A stretch of DNA of 63,294 bases. Origin: JANNAV01 sp031384695 (GTDB lineage Bacteria; Pseudomonadota; Alphaproteobacteria; Rhodobacterales; Rhodobacteraceae). A program made the position numbers and the translations under genes. The stretch spans positions 1 through 63,294 of the forward strand of contig JANNAV010000272.1 in assembly GCA_031384695.1 (NCBI GenBank), read 5' to 3'. A model generated the notes under the pieces. It ran no database searches. It worked only from the letters and a program-made list of their open reading frames with translations, and was not told the origin of the DNA. Positions 7,369 to 16,209 of this stretch are shown piece after piece. Each line of letters opens with the position of its first letter. The stretch's first letter is position 1.

Positions 7369-10143
7369 ATGACGGTGCAGCCGAAGATTGATCTTTCGCC
7401 GGTGGTCTCGGATGAGATCCGCAAGACCACCTGTTACATGTGCGCCTGCCGCTGCGGCATTGATGTGCATCTGAAATCGGGGAAAGTCAGCTATATCGAG
7501 GGCAACCGGGATCATCCGATCAACAAGGGGGTGCTGTGCGCCAAGGGGGCGTCGGGGATCATGCAGGTGACGGCGCCTTCGCGGTTGCGCTCGCCCTTGA
7601 AGCGGGTGGGGCCGCGCGGGTCGGGGGCGTTTGAGGCGATCTCGTGGGATGAGGCTTTGGCGCTGGCGGTAAGCTGGATGAAGCCGCTGCGCGAGACGGC
7701 GCCGGAGAAGCTCGCGTTCTTTACCGGGCGCGATCAGAGCCAGAGTTTCACCGGCTGGTGGGCGCAGGCGTTTGGCACGCCGAATTATGCGGCGCATGGC
7801 GGGTTTTGCTCGGTGAACATGGCGGCGGGCGGGATTTATACCATCGGCGGCGCGTTCTGGGAGTTTGGCGCGCCCGATTGGGAGCGCACCAAGCTGTTCG
7901 TGATGTTCGGGGTGGCGGAGGATCACGACAGCAATCCGATCAAGATCGGGCTGGGCAAGTTGAAGGCACGCGGCGCGCGGGTGATCGGGGTGAACCCGAT
8001 CCGCACCGGCTATAATGCGGTGGCGGATGACTGGCTGGGGATCACGCCGGGGACGGATGGGCTGCTGATCCTGAGCCTCATTCATTGCCTGCTGGAGGCG
8101 GGGCGCGTTGATCTGACTTATCTCGCGCGCTTTACCAACGCGCCGTTGCTGGTGGTGGAGGATGGGCCGGAGAAGGGGATGATCGCGAAGAATGCCGAAA
8201 GTCAGCCGTTTGTGATTGATCGGCGCACGGGCGCGCCTGCACCCTGGGATGGCAAGGGGGTGGAGCCGGATCTGGGGGCGGTTTACGGCGGCAACCGCAC
8301 GGTGTTTCAGCATATGGCCGAGCGCTATCTGGCGGCGGAATATGCGCCCGAGGCGGTGGCGGGGCGGACGGGGATCGCGGCGCAGCGCATTCGCGAGCTT
8401 GCGGCAGAACTGGCGCGGGTGGCGTTTGACGAGGCGATTGAGCTGGCGCAGCCTTGGGTGGATTTCCGGGGCAATCAGCATGAAACGATGCCGGGGCGGC
8501 CCGTAAGCTTCCACGCGATGCGGGGGATATCGGCGCATTCCAACGGCTTTCAGACCGCCCGCGCGTTGCATCTGTTGCAGATCGTGCTGGGGACGGTGGA
8601 AGTGCCGGGCGGCTACCGGATGAAGCCGCCCTACCCGAAGCCGATGGAAGCGCACCCGACGCCGCATTTTGTGACAGCACCCGGCAAGCCCTTGTCCGGC
8701 CCGCATCTGGGCTATGTGCGGGGGCCGGAGAATCTGGCGTTGAAGGAGGACGGCAGCCCGGCGCGGATTGACAAGGCGTTTACCTGGGAAAACCCGTTTT
8801 CGGCGCATGGCATGATGCATATGGTGATCCCCAATGCGCATGCGGGCGATCCGTACAAGATCGACACGCTGTTTTTGTATATGGCCAACATGTCCTGGAA
8901 TTCGTCGATGAATTCGGGGGCGGTGATGGCGATGCTGACGGACAAGGGCGCGGACGGCGAATATGTGATCCCGCGGATCATCTATTCCGATGCCTATGCA
9001 TCCGAGATGGTGGCCTATGCCGATCTGATCCTGCCGGATACCACGTATCTGGAGCGGCACGATTGCATTTCGCTGCTGGACCGGCCGATTTCCGAGCCGG
9101 ATGCGGCGGGGGATTCTATCCGCTGGCCGGTGGTGGAGGCCGACCGCGATGTGCGGGGGTTTCAGTCGGTATTGCTGGACCTTGGGGCGCGGCTGGGGCT
9201 GGCGCCGATGGTGAAAGAGGATGGCAGCCCGAAGTTCCGCGACTATGCCGATTACATCCAGAACCATATCCGCAGGCCGGGCGTGGGGCCGCTGATCGGG
9301 TTCCGGGGGCCCAAGGGCGATATGGAAGGGCGGGGCGAGGCGAACCCGGAGCAGATTGCGGCCTATATCGAGAACGGCGGGTTTTATCAGGCGCATGTGC
9401 CGGCCGAGGCCGCGTTCTACAAGCCGTGGAACGCGGCGTATCAGGATTGGGCGGTGGCGACCTCGTTCTATGAGACACCGCAGCCTTATCTTTTCAGCAT
9501 CTGGTCCGAGCCGATGCGGCGGTTTCAGGCGGCGGCAGAGGGGGTGGGGTTCGTGCAGCCGCCCGATCATTTGCGGGCGCGGTTAAGGCAGGCGATGGAC
9601 CCGTTGCCGGTTTGGTATGCACCCTTTGGGGATGAGGTGGAGGGCTATCCCTTGCACGCGCTGACGCAGCGGCCGATGGATATGTATCATAGCTGGGGGT
9701 CGCAGAACGCGTGGTTGCGCCAGATCCGGGGGAAGAATTTCCTCTATCTGCCGACGAAGATTTGGCAGGCGGGCGGCTTTGCCGAGGGCGATTATGCGCG
9801 GGTGACCTCGCCCAACGGGGTGATCGTGGTGCCTGCGGCGCATATGGCGGCGCTGAATGAAAACACGGTCTGGACGTGGAATGCGATTGGCAAGCGCAAA
9901 GCGGCCTGGGCGTTGGACGAGGCGGCCCCCGAGGCGGTGGAGGGATTTTTGCTGAACCATCTGATCTCGGAATTGTTGCCACCCAAGGGTGACGGGCATC
10001 GCTATTCCAATTCCGATCCGGTGACAGGGCAGGCGGCGTGGTTTGATCTGCGGGTGAAAGTGGAGAATGCGGGGCGGCGGTTGGCATCAGAGCCAGCATT
10101 TCCTGCGGTTTCGCGGGTGGTGCCGCAGGGGGACAAGCGATGA
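7369..10143 (+). CDS. soeA: Molybdopterin oxidoreductase, SoeA-type sulfite dehydrogenase catalytic subunit
   Basis: This is a 924-residue enzyme of the complex iron-sulfur molybdoenzyme family. It carries an N-terminal [4Fe-4S] site (C22, C25, C29, C57) and bis-MGD domains. C147 in HGGFCSVNMAAGG is placed as the probable molybdenum ligand. No twin-arginine signal is present, so it should face the cytoplasm, as known for SoeA of Allochromatium, which oxidises sulfite and passes electrons to quinone. The FeS and membrane-anchor genes follow with overlapping starts. Location downstream of xsc-tauE-modABC supports sulfite as substrate. Thiosulfate or polysulfide reductase is the alternative by family alone. 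Confidence 0.82.
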   Translation: MTVQPKIDLSPVVSDEIRKTTCYMCACRCGIDVHLKSGKVSYIEGNRDHPINKGVLCAKGASGIMQVTAPSRLRSPLKRVGPRGSGAFEAISWDEALALAVSWMKPLRETAPEKLAFFTGRDQSQSFTGWWAQAFGTPNYAAHGGFCSVNMAAGGIYTIGGAFWEFGAPDWERTKLFVMFGVAEDHDSNPIKIGLGKLKARGARVIGVNPIRTGYNAVADDWLGITPGTDGLLILSLIHCLLEAGRVDLTYLARFTNAPLLVVEDGPEKGMIAKNAESQPFVIDRRTGAPAPWDGKGVEPDLGAVYGGNRTVFQHMAERYLAAEYAPEAVAGRTGIAAQRIRELAAELARVAFDEAIELAQPWVDFRGNQHETMPGRPVSFHAMRGISAHSNGFQTARALHLLQIVLGTVEVPGGYRMKPPYPKPMEAHPTPHFVTAPGKPLSGPHLGYVRGPENLALKEDGSPARIDKAFTWENPFSAHGMMHMVIPNAHAGDPYKIDTLFLYMANMSWNSSMNSGAVMAMLTDKGADGEYVIPRIIYSDAYASEMVAYADLILPDTTYLERHDCISLLDRPISEPDAAGDSIRWPVVEADRDVRGFQSVLLDLGARLGLAPMVKEDGSPKFRDYADYIQNHIRRPGVGPLIGFRGPKGDMEGRGEANPEQIAAYIENGGFYQAHVPAEAAFYKPWNAAYQDWAVATSFYETPQPYLFSIWSEPMRRFQAAAEGVGFVQPPDHLRARLRQAMDPLPVWYAPFGDEVEGYPLHALTQRPMDMYHSWGSQNAWLRQIRGKNFLYLPTKIWQAGGFAEGDYARVTSPNGVIVVPAAHMAALNENTVWTWNAIGKRKAAWALDEAAPEAVEGFLLNHLISELLPPKGDGHRYSNSDPVTGQAAWFDLRVKVENAGRRLASEPAFPAVSRVVPQGDKR

Positions 10144-10877
10144 CGATGTTGCCGGGGGCCACGGAAAAGCGGCTGGGGCTGGTGGTTGATCTTGATACTT
10201 GCGTGGGGTGTCAGGCTTGTGTGACGGCGTGCAAGGGGTGGAATGATCAGGGGTATGGGGTGGCGTTGTCGGATCAAAACCCTTATGGCGCAGAGCCTTC
10301 GGGGGTGTTCCTCAACCGGGTTCACAGCTATGCCGTGCAACCTGTTGACGGGACTGCACAAACCATCAATTTTCCGCGTTCCTGCCTGCATTGCGAGGAT
10401 GCGCCTTGCGTGACGGTGTGCCCGACGGGGGCGAGTTACAAGCGGGTTGAGGACGGCATCGTGCTGGTGAATGAAAGCGCCTGCATCGGTTGCGGGCTTT
10501 GCGCCTGGGCCTGCCCGTATGGCGCGCGCGAGATGGATCAGGACGCGGGGGTGATGAAGAAATGCACCCTTTGCGTGGACCGGATTTACAATGAAAACCT
10601 GCCCGAAGAGGACCGCGAGCCTGCTTGTGTGCGCACTTGCCCCACCAATGCCCGGCATTTTGGTGATTTTGCCGACCCGGACAGCAAGGTGTCCAAACTG
10701 GTGGCGGCGCGGGGGGGCTATGATCTGATGCCCGAGATGGGCACCAGACCTACGAATAAATACCTGCCGCCAAGGGTGAAGGACCGGCGGGCGGAGGCGA
10801 GTTTGCTGGCGCCGTTGCTGGATATCGAGGCGAAGGGCTTTGCCGGCTGGCTGGACCGTGTGTTGGGGAAGATCTGA
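10140..10877 (+). CDS. soeB: Four-cluster iron-sulfur subunit, SoeB-type
   Basis: This is a 245-residue electron-transfer subunit of the DmsB/PsrB/SoeB type. Four cysteine groups can be seen: CVGCQACVTAC (C21, C24, C27, C31), CLHCEDAPCVTVCPTG, CIGCGLCAWACPYG, and CTLCVDRI paired with ACVRTCPT. They are predicted to bind four [4Fe-4S] clusters carrying electrons from SoeA to the membrane subunit. There is no signal peptide, agreeing with a cytoplasmic SoeAB. The ATG overlaps the soeA stop (ATGA) and its own stop overlaps the soeC start. Confidence 0.88.
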   Translation: MTMLPGATEKRLGLVVDLDTCVGCQACVTACKGWNDQGYGVALSDQNPYGAEPSGVFLNRVHSYAVQPVDGTAQTINFPRSCLHCEDAPCVTVCPTGASYKRVEDGIVLVNESACIGCGLCAWACPYGAREMDQDAGVMKKCTLCVDRIYNENLPEEDREPACVRTCPTNARHFGDFADPDSKVSKLVAARGGYDLMPEMGTRPTNKYLPPRVKDRRAEASLLAPLLDIEAKGFAGWLDRVLGKI

Positions 10878-11752
10878 TGCATCCGGCACCGTCGGTAATT
10901 TTGTTTACCGTGCTTTCAGGACTGGGTTTTGGCTTTTTGGCTTTGCTAGGCTGGGGGGTGGTGATCCCTCAGGGGGTGCAGGCGTTTTTGGTCTGGGGGA
11001 TTGGTTACGGCCTTGCGGTGGGGGGGCTTTCGGCCTCGGCTTTCCATCTTGGCAACCCGCAGCGGGCGTTGCTGGCGTTCAGCCAATGGCGATCTTCGTG
11101 GTTGAGCCGAGAGGCGTGGGCGTCGGTGATAACGTTGATATTGCTGGCCCCGGTGGCGCTTTCGGATTGGTTGGGCTTGGGGTGGCCGCGTGGCATCGGG
11201 ATGGCGGGGGCGGTGATGTGCGGGGTTACGGTGTTGGCGACCTCGATGATTTATGCGCAGATCAAGGCGGTGCCGCGCTGGCATCATTGGGTGACGCCGC
11301 TGTTGTTTTTAAGCTTTGCCTGTAGTGGCGGTGCTATTTTGGCGGGTGAGGCGCGGCTGGCGGTGCTTTTGTCTGTTGGCTTGGCGGTGGTGCTTTGGTT
11401 GGGGTTTTTCTTTGGGGACCGGCAGTTTGCGGCGCGCGGGGCAAGCATGGAAAGCGCCACGGGGCTGGGCGCGATTGGCCGCGTTGCGGTGTTCGAGTTG
11501 CCGCATACCGGGGGCAATTACCTGCTGCGCGAGATGATTTTCGTGGTGGGGCGCAAGCATGCGATGAAGCTGCGGATGATTGCGATACTGGCGGCGGCCT
11601 TTGGGCCTACGGCGGTTTTTGTGCTGTTGCCGATGCATGTGGCGACGGTTTTGCTGGCGGTGGCGCTGCATCTGCTGGGGGCGTTCGCGGCGCGATGGTT
11701 GTTTTTTGCCGAGGCCGAGCATGTGGTCGGGCTTTATTACGGCAAGCGGTAG
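10877..11752 (+). CDS. soeC: DmsC-like membrane anchor, SoeC-type
   Basis: This is a 291-residue integral membrane protein with about eight hydrophobic segments, resembling the DmsC anchor family that links cytoplasmic or periplasmic molybdoenzymes to the quinone pool. Segments such as SASAFHLGNPQRALLAF and QWRSSWLSREAW match the DmsC pattern, including conserved histidine and arginine residues near the membrane surface. It overlaps soeB by one base, completing soeABC. It likely passes electrons from sulfite oxidation to ubiquinone. Confidence 0.85.
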   Translation: MHPAPSVILFTVLSGLGFGFLALLGWGVVIPQGVQAFLVWGIGYGLAVGGLSASAFHLGNPQRALLAFSQWRSSWLSREAWASVITLILLAPVALSDWLGLGWPRGIGMAGAVMCGVTVLATSMIYAQIKAVPRWHHWVTPLLFLSFACSGGAILAGEARLAVLLSVGLAVVLWLGFFFGDRQFAARGASMESATGLGAIGRVAVFELPHTGGNYLLREMIFVVGRKHAMKLRMIAILAAAFGPTAVFVLLPMHVATVLLAVALHLLGAFAARWLFFAEAEHVVGLYYGKR

Positions 11753-11761
11753 GGGTGTGTG

Positions 11762-12631
11762 ATGACGCCTGTAGAGAGGGTGCGGGCGCTGCCGATCTGG
11801 CGCGGGGCGGTGGAGGTGGCGCCTCTGGGCGGCGGCATCACCAACGTCAATTTCGTGGTGACGGATGGCGCGCGGCGGGCGGTGGTGCGGATCGGCGATG
11901 ACATTCCGGTGCATCAGATCATGCGGTTCAATGAGTTGGCGGCCAGCCGGGCGGCTTTTGCGGCGGGGGTTTCGCCGGAGGTTTTGTATCACGAGCCGGG
12001 GGTGCTGGTGATTGATTTCATCGAGGCGCGGACCTTGGAGGCGGCGGATTTTCAGCAGGTTGGCATGCTGGAACAGGCGCTGGCGCTGGTGGCGCGGGCG
12101 CACCGCGAGATGCCGTTGCATCTGCGGGGGCCGGCGTTGGTGTTCTGGGTGTTTCAGGTGATCCGCGATTATGCGGCCACCTTGCGGGAGGGCGGCAGCG
12201 GGTACTTGCGCTTGTTGGCGGACCTGCTGGCGCAGGCCGCGCGGTTGGAGGCGGCGGTGGGGCCGGTTGATCTGGTGTTTGGCCATAATGATCTTTTGCC
12301 CGCGAATTTCCTGCATGACGGCGCGCGGATGTGGCTGATTGACTGGGACTACGCGGGGTTCAACTCGCCCTTGTTCGATCTGGGCGGGCTGGCTGCCAAC
12401 AACGGGCTTTCGGAGGCGCAGGAGGCCTGGATGCTGGAGGCGTATTTTGGCCGGGTGGACGGCGGGCTTTGGCGGCGCTACCGGGCGATGAAGGCGGCGG
12501 CGGCGCTGCGCGAGGCGCTGTGGAGCATGGTTTCCGAGATACATTCCGAGTTGGATTTTGATTTTGCGGGCTATACGGCGCGCAATCTGGTGACATATGC
12601 CGCGTCATTTCACGCGTTTGAACAAAGCTGA
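11762..12631 (+). CDS. Choline/aminoglycoside-kinase-like phosphotransferase
   Basis: This is a 289-residue protein-kinase-like fold enzyme. It shows LGGGITNVNFVV (nucleotide loop), VVRIGDD (ATP lysine replaced by arginine in the VRIG strand), VFGHNDLLPANFL (Brenner motif with catalytic Asp) and LIDWDYAGFNSPLFDL (metal-binding Asp), the pattern of choline/ethanolamine kinases. The ATG at 11762 is preferred over GTG 11759 because GGGG at 11752-11755 is correctly spaced. It begins nine bases after soeC and ends seven bases before the next gene. The substrate is unknown: an amino alcohol such as choline is suggested by family and by the neighbouring demethylase-like gene. Confidence 0.75.
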   Translation: MTPVERVRALPIWRGAVEVAPLGGGITNVNFVVTDGARRAVVRIGDDIPVHQIMRFNELAASRAAFAAGVSPEVLYHEPGVLVIDFIEARTLEAADFQQVGMLEQALALVARAHREMPLHLRGPALVFWVFQVIRDYAATLREGGSGYLRLLADLLAQAARLEAAVGPVDLVFGHNDLLPANFLHDGARMWLIDWDYAGFNSPLFDLGGLAANNGLSEAQEAWMLEAYFGRVDGGLWRRYRAMKAAAALREALWSMVSEIHSELDFDFAGYTARNLVTYAASFHAFEQS

Positions 12632-12638
12632 GGGTTCC

Positions 12639-15089
12639 ATGGCAGACCTACCCACCACCGCGCGCGTTGTGATCATCGGGGGCGGCATCATCGGCTGCTC
12701 GGTTGCCTATCATATGGGCAAGCTGGGGTGGAGCGACACGGTTTTGCTGGAGCGGCACAAGCTGACCTCTGGCACCACCTTTCATGCGGCGGGGCTGGTG
12801 GGGCAACTTCGAACCTCGGCCAACATCACGCAATTGCTGGGGTATTCGGTGGAGCTTTACAAGCGGCTGGAGGCGGAGACGGGCCTTCAGACCGGCTGGA
12901 AGATGAATGGCGGCTTGCGGCTTGCGTGCAATCAGGAGCGCTGGACCGAGGTGAAGCGGCAGGCGACGACGGCCCATTCGTTCGGGTTGGAGATGCATCT
13001 GCTGACGCCAAAGGAGGCGCAGGATCTGTGGCCCTTGATGACCATCGACGATCTGGTGGGGGCGGCGTTTTTGCCGACGGACGGGCAGGCCAACCCGTCG
13101 GATATCACCCAAAGCCTTGCACGCGGCGCGCGGATGGCGGGGGTGAAGATATTCGAGGATACGCCGGTGATCCGGGTGATCGTTGAAGCCGGGCGCATTC
13201 GCGGGGTGGAGACGCCGCAGGGTGTGATTGAATGCGAAAAGGTGGTGTGCTGCGCCGGGCAGTGGAGCCGGGTGCTGGCGGGATCGGTGGGGGTGAATGT
13301 GCCGCTGGTATCGGTGGAGCATCAGTACATGATCACCGAGAAGATCGCGGGGGTGACGGCGGATTTACCGACGCTGCGCGATCCGGACCGGCTGACCTAT
13401 TGGAAGGAAGAGGTGGGCGGGCTGGTTTGGGGCGGCTATGAGCCGAACCCGAAGCCATGGGCGGTGAAGGGGATCCCGGAGGGGTTTCATTTCGACCTTC
13501 TGACCTCGGATTGGGATCACTACGGCCAGTTCATGGAGAACGCGATTGCGCGCGTGCCCGCACTGGAGACGGCGGGGGTGAAGCAGTTGCTGAACGGGCC
13601 GGAGAGTTTCACGCCGGACGGCAATTTCATTCTGGGCGAGGCGCCGGAGCTGGCGAATTTCTTTGTCGGCGCGGGGTTTAACGCTTTCGGCATCGCCTCG
13701 GCGGGCGGCGCGGGCATGGCATTGGCGGAATGGGTGGCCAAGGGGGCGGCACCTTACGATCTGTGGCCGGTGGATATCCGGCGCTTTGGCCGGGTGCATC
13801 TTTCCACCGATTGGGTGCGGGCGCGGACGCTGGAGGCTTATGGCAAGCATTATACGATTGCCTGGCCATCGGAGGAGTACCGGTCGGTCAGGCCAACGCG
13901 CCGGTCGCCTTTGTATGCGCATCTGGCGGCGGCGGGGGCGTGTTTTGGCGAGAAACTGGGCTGGGAGCGGCCGAACTGGTTTGCTGATCCGGCGGCGGGC
14001 GAGGTGGCGGTGGACCGCTATTCCTATCAGCGGCCCGGCTGGTGGGAGGCGGTGCGGCGCGAGCATCTGGCGTGCAGGGCGGCGGCGGTGCTGATTGATC
14101 AGACCTCGTTTGCGAAGTTTTCCTTGAAGGGGCCGGATGCGGTGAAGGCGTTAAGCTGGATCGCGGCGGGGAATGTGGACCGCGCGGTGGGCAGCCTGAC
14201 CTATACCCAGATGCTGAACGCAAGGGGTGGCATCGAGGCGGATGTGACGGTGGCGCGGCTGGCGGTGGATGAGTTTTACATTGTCACCGGGACGGGCTTT
14301 GCGACGCATGATCTGGACTGGATCCGGCGCAATCTGCCTTCGGGCGCGAATTGCCAGTTGAGCGATGTCACTTCGGGGTCTTCGGTGCTGTCGCTGATGG
14401 GGCCGCAGGCGCGGGCGATATTGGCGCGGGTTTCATCGGATGATCTGTCCAATGCGGGTTTCCCGTTCGGCACGGCGCGGCAGATATCGGTGGCGGGCTG
14501 CCCGGTGCTGGCGCTGCGGGTGACCTATGTGGGCGAGTTGGGTTGGGAACTGCACATGCCATCGGATGTGGCGGCGACGGTTTACGAGGCGCTGATGGCG
14601 GAAGGGGCGGGGTTCGGGCTGGTGAACGCGGGCTACCGCGCGCTGGAAACCTTGCGGCTGGAGAAGGGCTATCGCGCCTGGGGGGGCGAGATCGGGCCGG
14701 ATCATACGCCGGTGGAGGCGGGGCTGGCCTGGGCGTGCAAGATGCGGTCTGGCGTGGCGTTTCAGGGCCGCGAGGCGGTGGCGGCGCAGATGGCAGGCGG
14801 GGTGAAAAAGCGGCTGGCGGGGTTTTCGGTGGCGGATCCGGCGGTGATCCTGCTGGGGCGCGAGACGATTTACCGCGACGGCGAGCGGGTGGGCTGGCTC
14901 GCCTCGGGCGGCTATGGCCATACGGTGGAGCGGGCCATTGGCTATGGCTATGTGCGCCATGCGGAGGGGGTCAGTGACGCGTTCGTGGCCACGGGGCGGT
15001 ACGAGTTGGAGGTGGCATCCGAGCGGGTGGCGGCGGAAGTTCACATGCTGCCGCTTTATGACCCACAGAATGCGCGGATCAGGGCATGA
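12639..15089 (+). CDS. Dimethylglycine/sarcosine-dehydrogenase-like FAD and folate enzyme
   Basis: This is an 816-residue two-module protein. The N-terminal half is a DAO-type FAD oxidoreductase with VVIIGGGIIGCSVAYHMG, and a TFHAAG motif (His49) at the place where dimethylglycine and sarcosine dehydrogenases attach FAD covalently. The C-terminal half is a GcvT/aminomethyltransferase module (from about residue 430; SFAKFSLKGPDA, RALETLRLEKGYRAWG), which in relatives captures formaldehyde on tetrahydrofolate. The expected reaction is oxidative N-demethylation. ATG 12639 has GAGGG just upstream and is seven bases from the previous stop. In this sulfonate operon, an N-methylated taurine is a candidate substrate by inference only. 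Confidence 0.82.
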   Translation: MADLPTTARVVIIGGGIIGCSVAYHMGKLGWSDTVLLERHKLTSGTTFHAAGLVGQLRTSANITQLLGYSVELYKRLEAETGLQTGWKMNGGLRLACNQERWTEVKRQATTAHSFGLEMHLLTPKEAQDLWPLMTIDDLVGAAFLPTDGQANPSDITQSLARGARMAGVKIFEDTPVIRVIVEAGRIRGVETPQGVIECEKVVCCAGQWSRVLAGSVGVNVPLVSVEHQYMITEKIAGVTADLPTLRDPDRLTYWKEEVGGLVWGGYEPNPKPWAVKGIPEGFHFDLLTSDWDHYGQFMENAIARVPALETAGVKQLLNGPESFTPDGNFILGEAPELANFFVGAGFNAFGIASAGGAGMALAEWVAKGAAPYDLWPVDIRRFGRVHLSTDWVRARTLEAYGKHYTIAWPSEEYRSVRPTRRSPLYAHLAAAGACFGEKLGWERPNWFADPAAGEVAVDRYSYQRPGWWEAVRREHLACRAAAVLIDQTSFAKFSLKGPDAVKALSWIAAGNVDRAVGSLTYTQMLNARGGIEADVTVARLAVDEFYIVTGTGFATHDLDWIRRNLPSGANCQLSDVTSGSSVLSLMGPQARAILARVSSDDLSNAGFPFGTARQISVAGCPVLALRVTYVGELGWELHMPSDVAATVYEALMAEGAGFGLVNAGYRALETLRLEKGYRAWGGEIGPDHTPVEAGLAWACKMRSGVAFQGREAVAAQMAGGVKKRLAGFSVADPAVILLGRETIYRDGERVGWLASGGYGHTVERAIGYGYVRHAEGVSDAFVATGRYELEVASERVAAEVHMLPLYDPQNARIRA

Positions 15090-15155
15090 GGTGGGCTGGT
15101 CTGGCCTGAGGGCGGGAGCGGGAAAAGCATTGCTTGTGCCGAATCGCTATTGGGT

Positions 15156-15171
15156 TTTACCATCTGGTCAA
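15156..15171. promoter_or_regulatory. Candidate RutR operator
   Basis: TTTACCA-TC-TGGTCAA matches the known RutR site TTGACCA-N2-TGGTCAA with a single mismatch in the left arm. RutR is the TetR-family repressor that senses uracil and thymine. The site lies in the 112-bp gap before a nucleobase importer and cytosine deaminase operon, about 30 bp upstream of the first start codon, where repression is plausible. Confidence 0.55.
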
Positions 15172-15201
15172 ATCAGTAACGGGGACAGGGGGAGAATGGC
15201 G

Positions 15202-16209
15202 ATGCAGGGGTATTTCACGGTTTCACGCCGGGGCTTGATGCTGAGCGGGGGGGCGGCGGCGCTGGCGGCAGGGTTGCCGCTTGGGGCGCGGGCGGCGGAC
15301 CCGATCAGGATGGCGGGGATTTATACCGTGCCGGTGGAGCAGCAATGGGTCAGCCGCATTCACACGGCGGCAGAGGCGGCCAAGGCGGCGGGGGCGGTGG
15401 ATTACAGCTATACCGAGAATGTCGCCAACACCGATTACTCGCGGGTGATGCGGGAATACTGCGAAAGCGGTTTGAAACTGATCGTCGGCGAGATATTCGG
15501 GGCCGAGGACGCGGCGCGCGAGGTTTGCGCCGAATACCCGGATGTGGCGTTTCTGATGGGGTCATCTTTCCTGCAGGATGCGGCACTGCCCAACCTTGCG
15601 GTGTTCGACAACTACATTCAGGACGCGGCCTATCTGTCTGGGATCATTGCCGGTTCCATGACTAAGGGCAACATCGGCATGGTGGGGGGCTTTCCCATTC
15701 CGGAAGTGAACCGGCTGATGAATGCGTTCATGGCGGGGGCGCGCGAGATCAACGCCGGGATCAGGTTTCAGGTCAGCTTTATCGGCTCGTGGTTCGATCC
15801 CCCCAAAGCCAAGGAAACCGCGTTCGCCATGATCGATGGTGGCGTCGATCTTTTATACGCCGAGCGGTTCGGGGTGTCGGACGCGGCCCGCGAACGCGGC
15901 GTGCTGGCGATCGGCAATGTGATCAACACCCAAAGCGATTACCCCGATACGGTGGTCGCATCGGCGCTGTGGCATTTTGAGCCGACGTTGAACAAGGCGA
16001 TTGCCGCGATCAATGCCGGGGCGTTTGTGGCCGAAAACTATGGGGTCTATTCCTTCATGAAGGAGGGGGGCTGTTCGCTGGCACCCTTGGGCACGTTTGA
16101 GGGCAAGGTGCCGGAGGCGGCGGCCACGTTGGTGGCGGCGCGGGAGGCGGCGATCCGTGATGGGTCTTTCACCGTGGTTGTCGATGATACCGAGCCGAAA
16201 TCGTCGTGA
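15202..16209 (+). CDS. BMP-family (PnrA-like) ABC transporter substrate-binding protein
   Basis: This is a 335-residue periplasmic binding protein with a twin-arginine-like leader (SRRGLMLSGGAAALAAG, cleavage around GARAADP). The mature part is of the basic membrane protein/PnrA type: IRMAGIYTVPVEQQWVSRIH, FLMGSSF, NIGMVGGFPIPEVNRLMNAF, then GSWFDPPKAKETA. This family binds purine or other nucleosides and nucleobases. ATG 15202 sits 7 nt after GGAG (15191-15194); ATG 15196 is in frame but too close to it. It heads an operon with an ATPase, two permeases and a cytosine deaminase, all overlapping. Confidence 0.85.
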   Translation: MQGYFTVSRRGLMLSGGAAALAAGLPLGARAADPIRMAGIYTVPVEQQWVSRIHTAAEAAKAAGAVDYSYTENVANTDYSRVMREYCESGLKLIVGEIFGAEDAAREVCAEYPDVAFLMGSSFLQDAALPNLAVFDNYIQDAAYLSGIIAGSMTKGNIGMVGGFPIPEVNRLMNAFMAGAREINAGIRFQVSFIGSWFDPPKAKETAFAMIDGGVDLLYAERFGVSDAARERGVLAIGNVINTQSDYPDTVVASALWHFEPTLNKAIAAINAGAFVAENYGVYSFMKEGGCSLAPLGTFEGKVPEAAATLVAAREAAIRDGSFTVVVDDTEPKSS

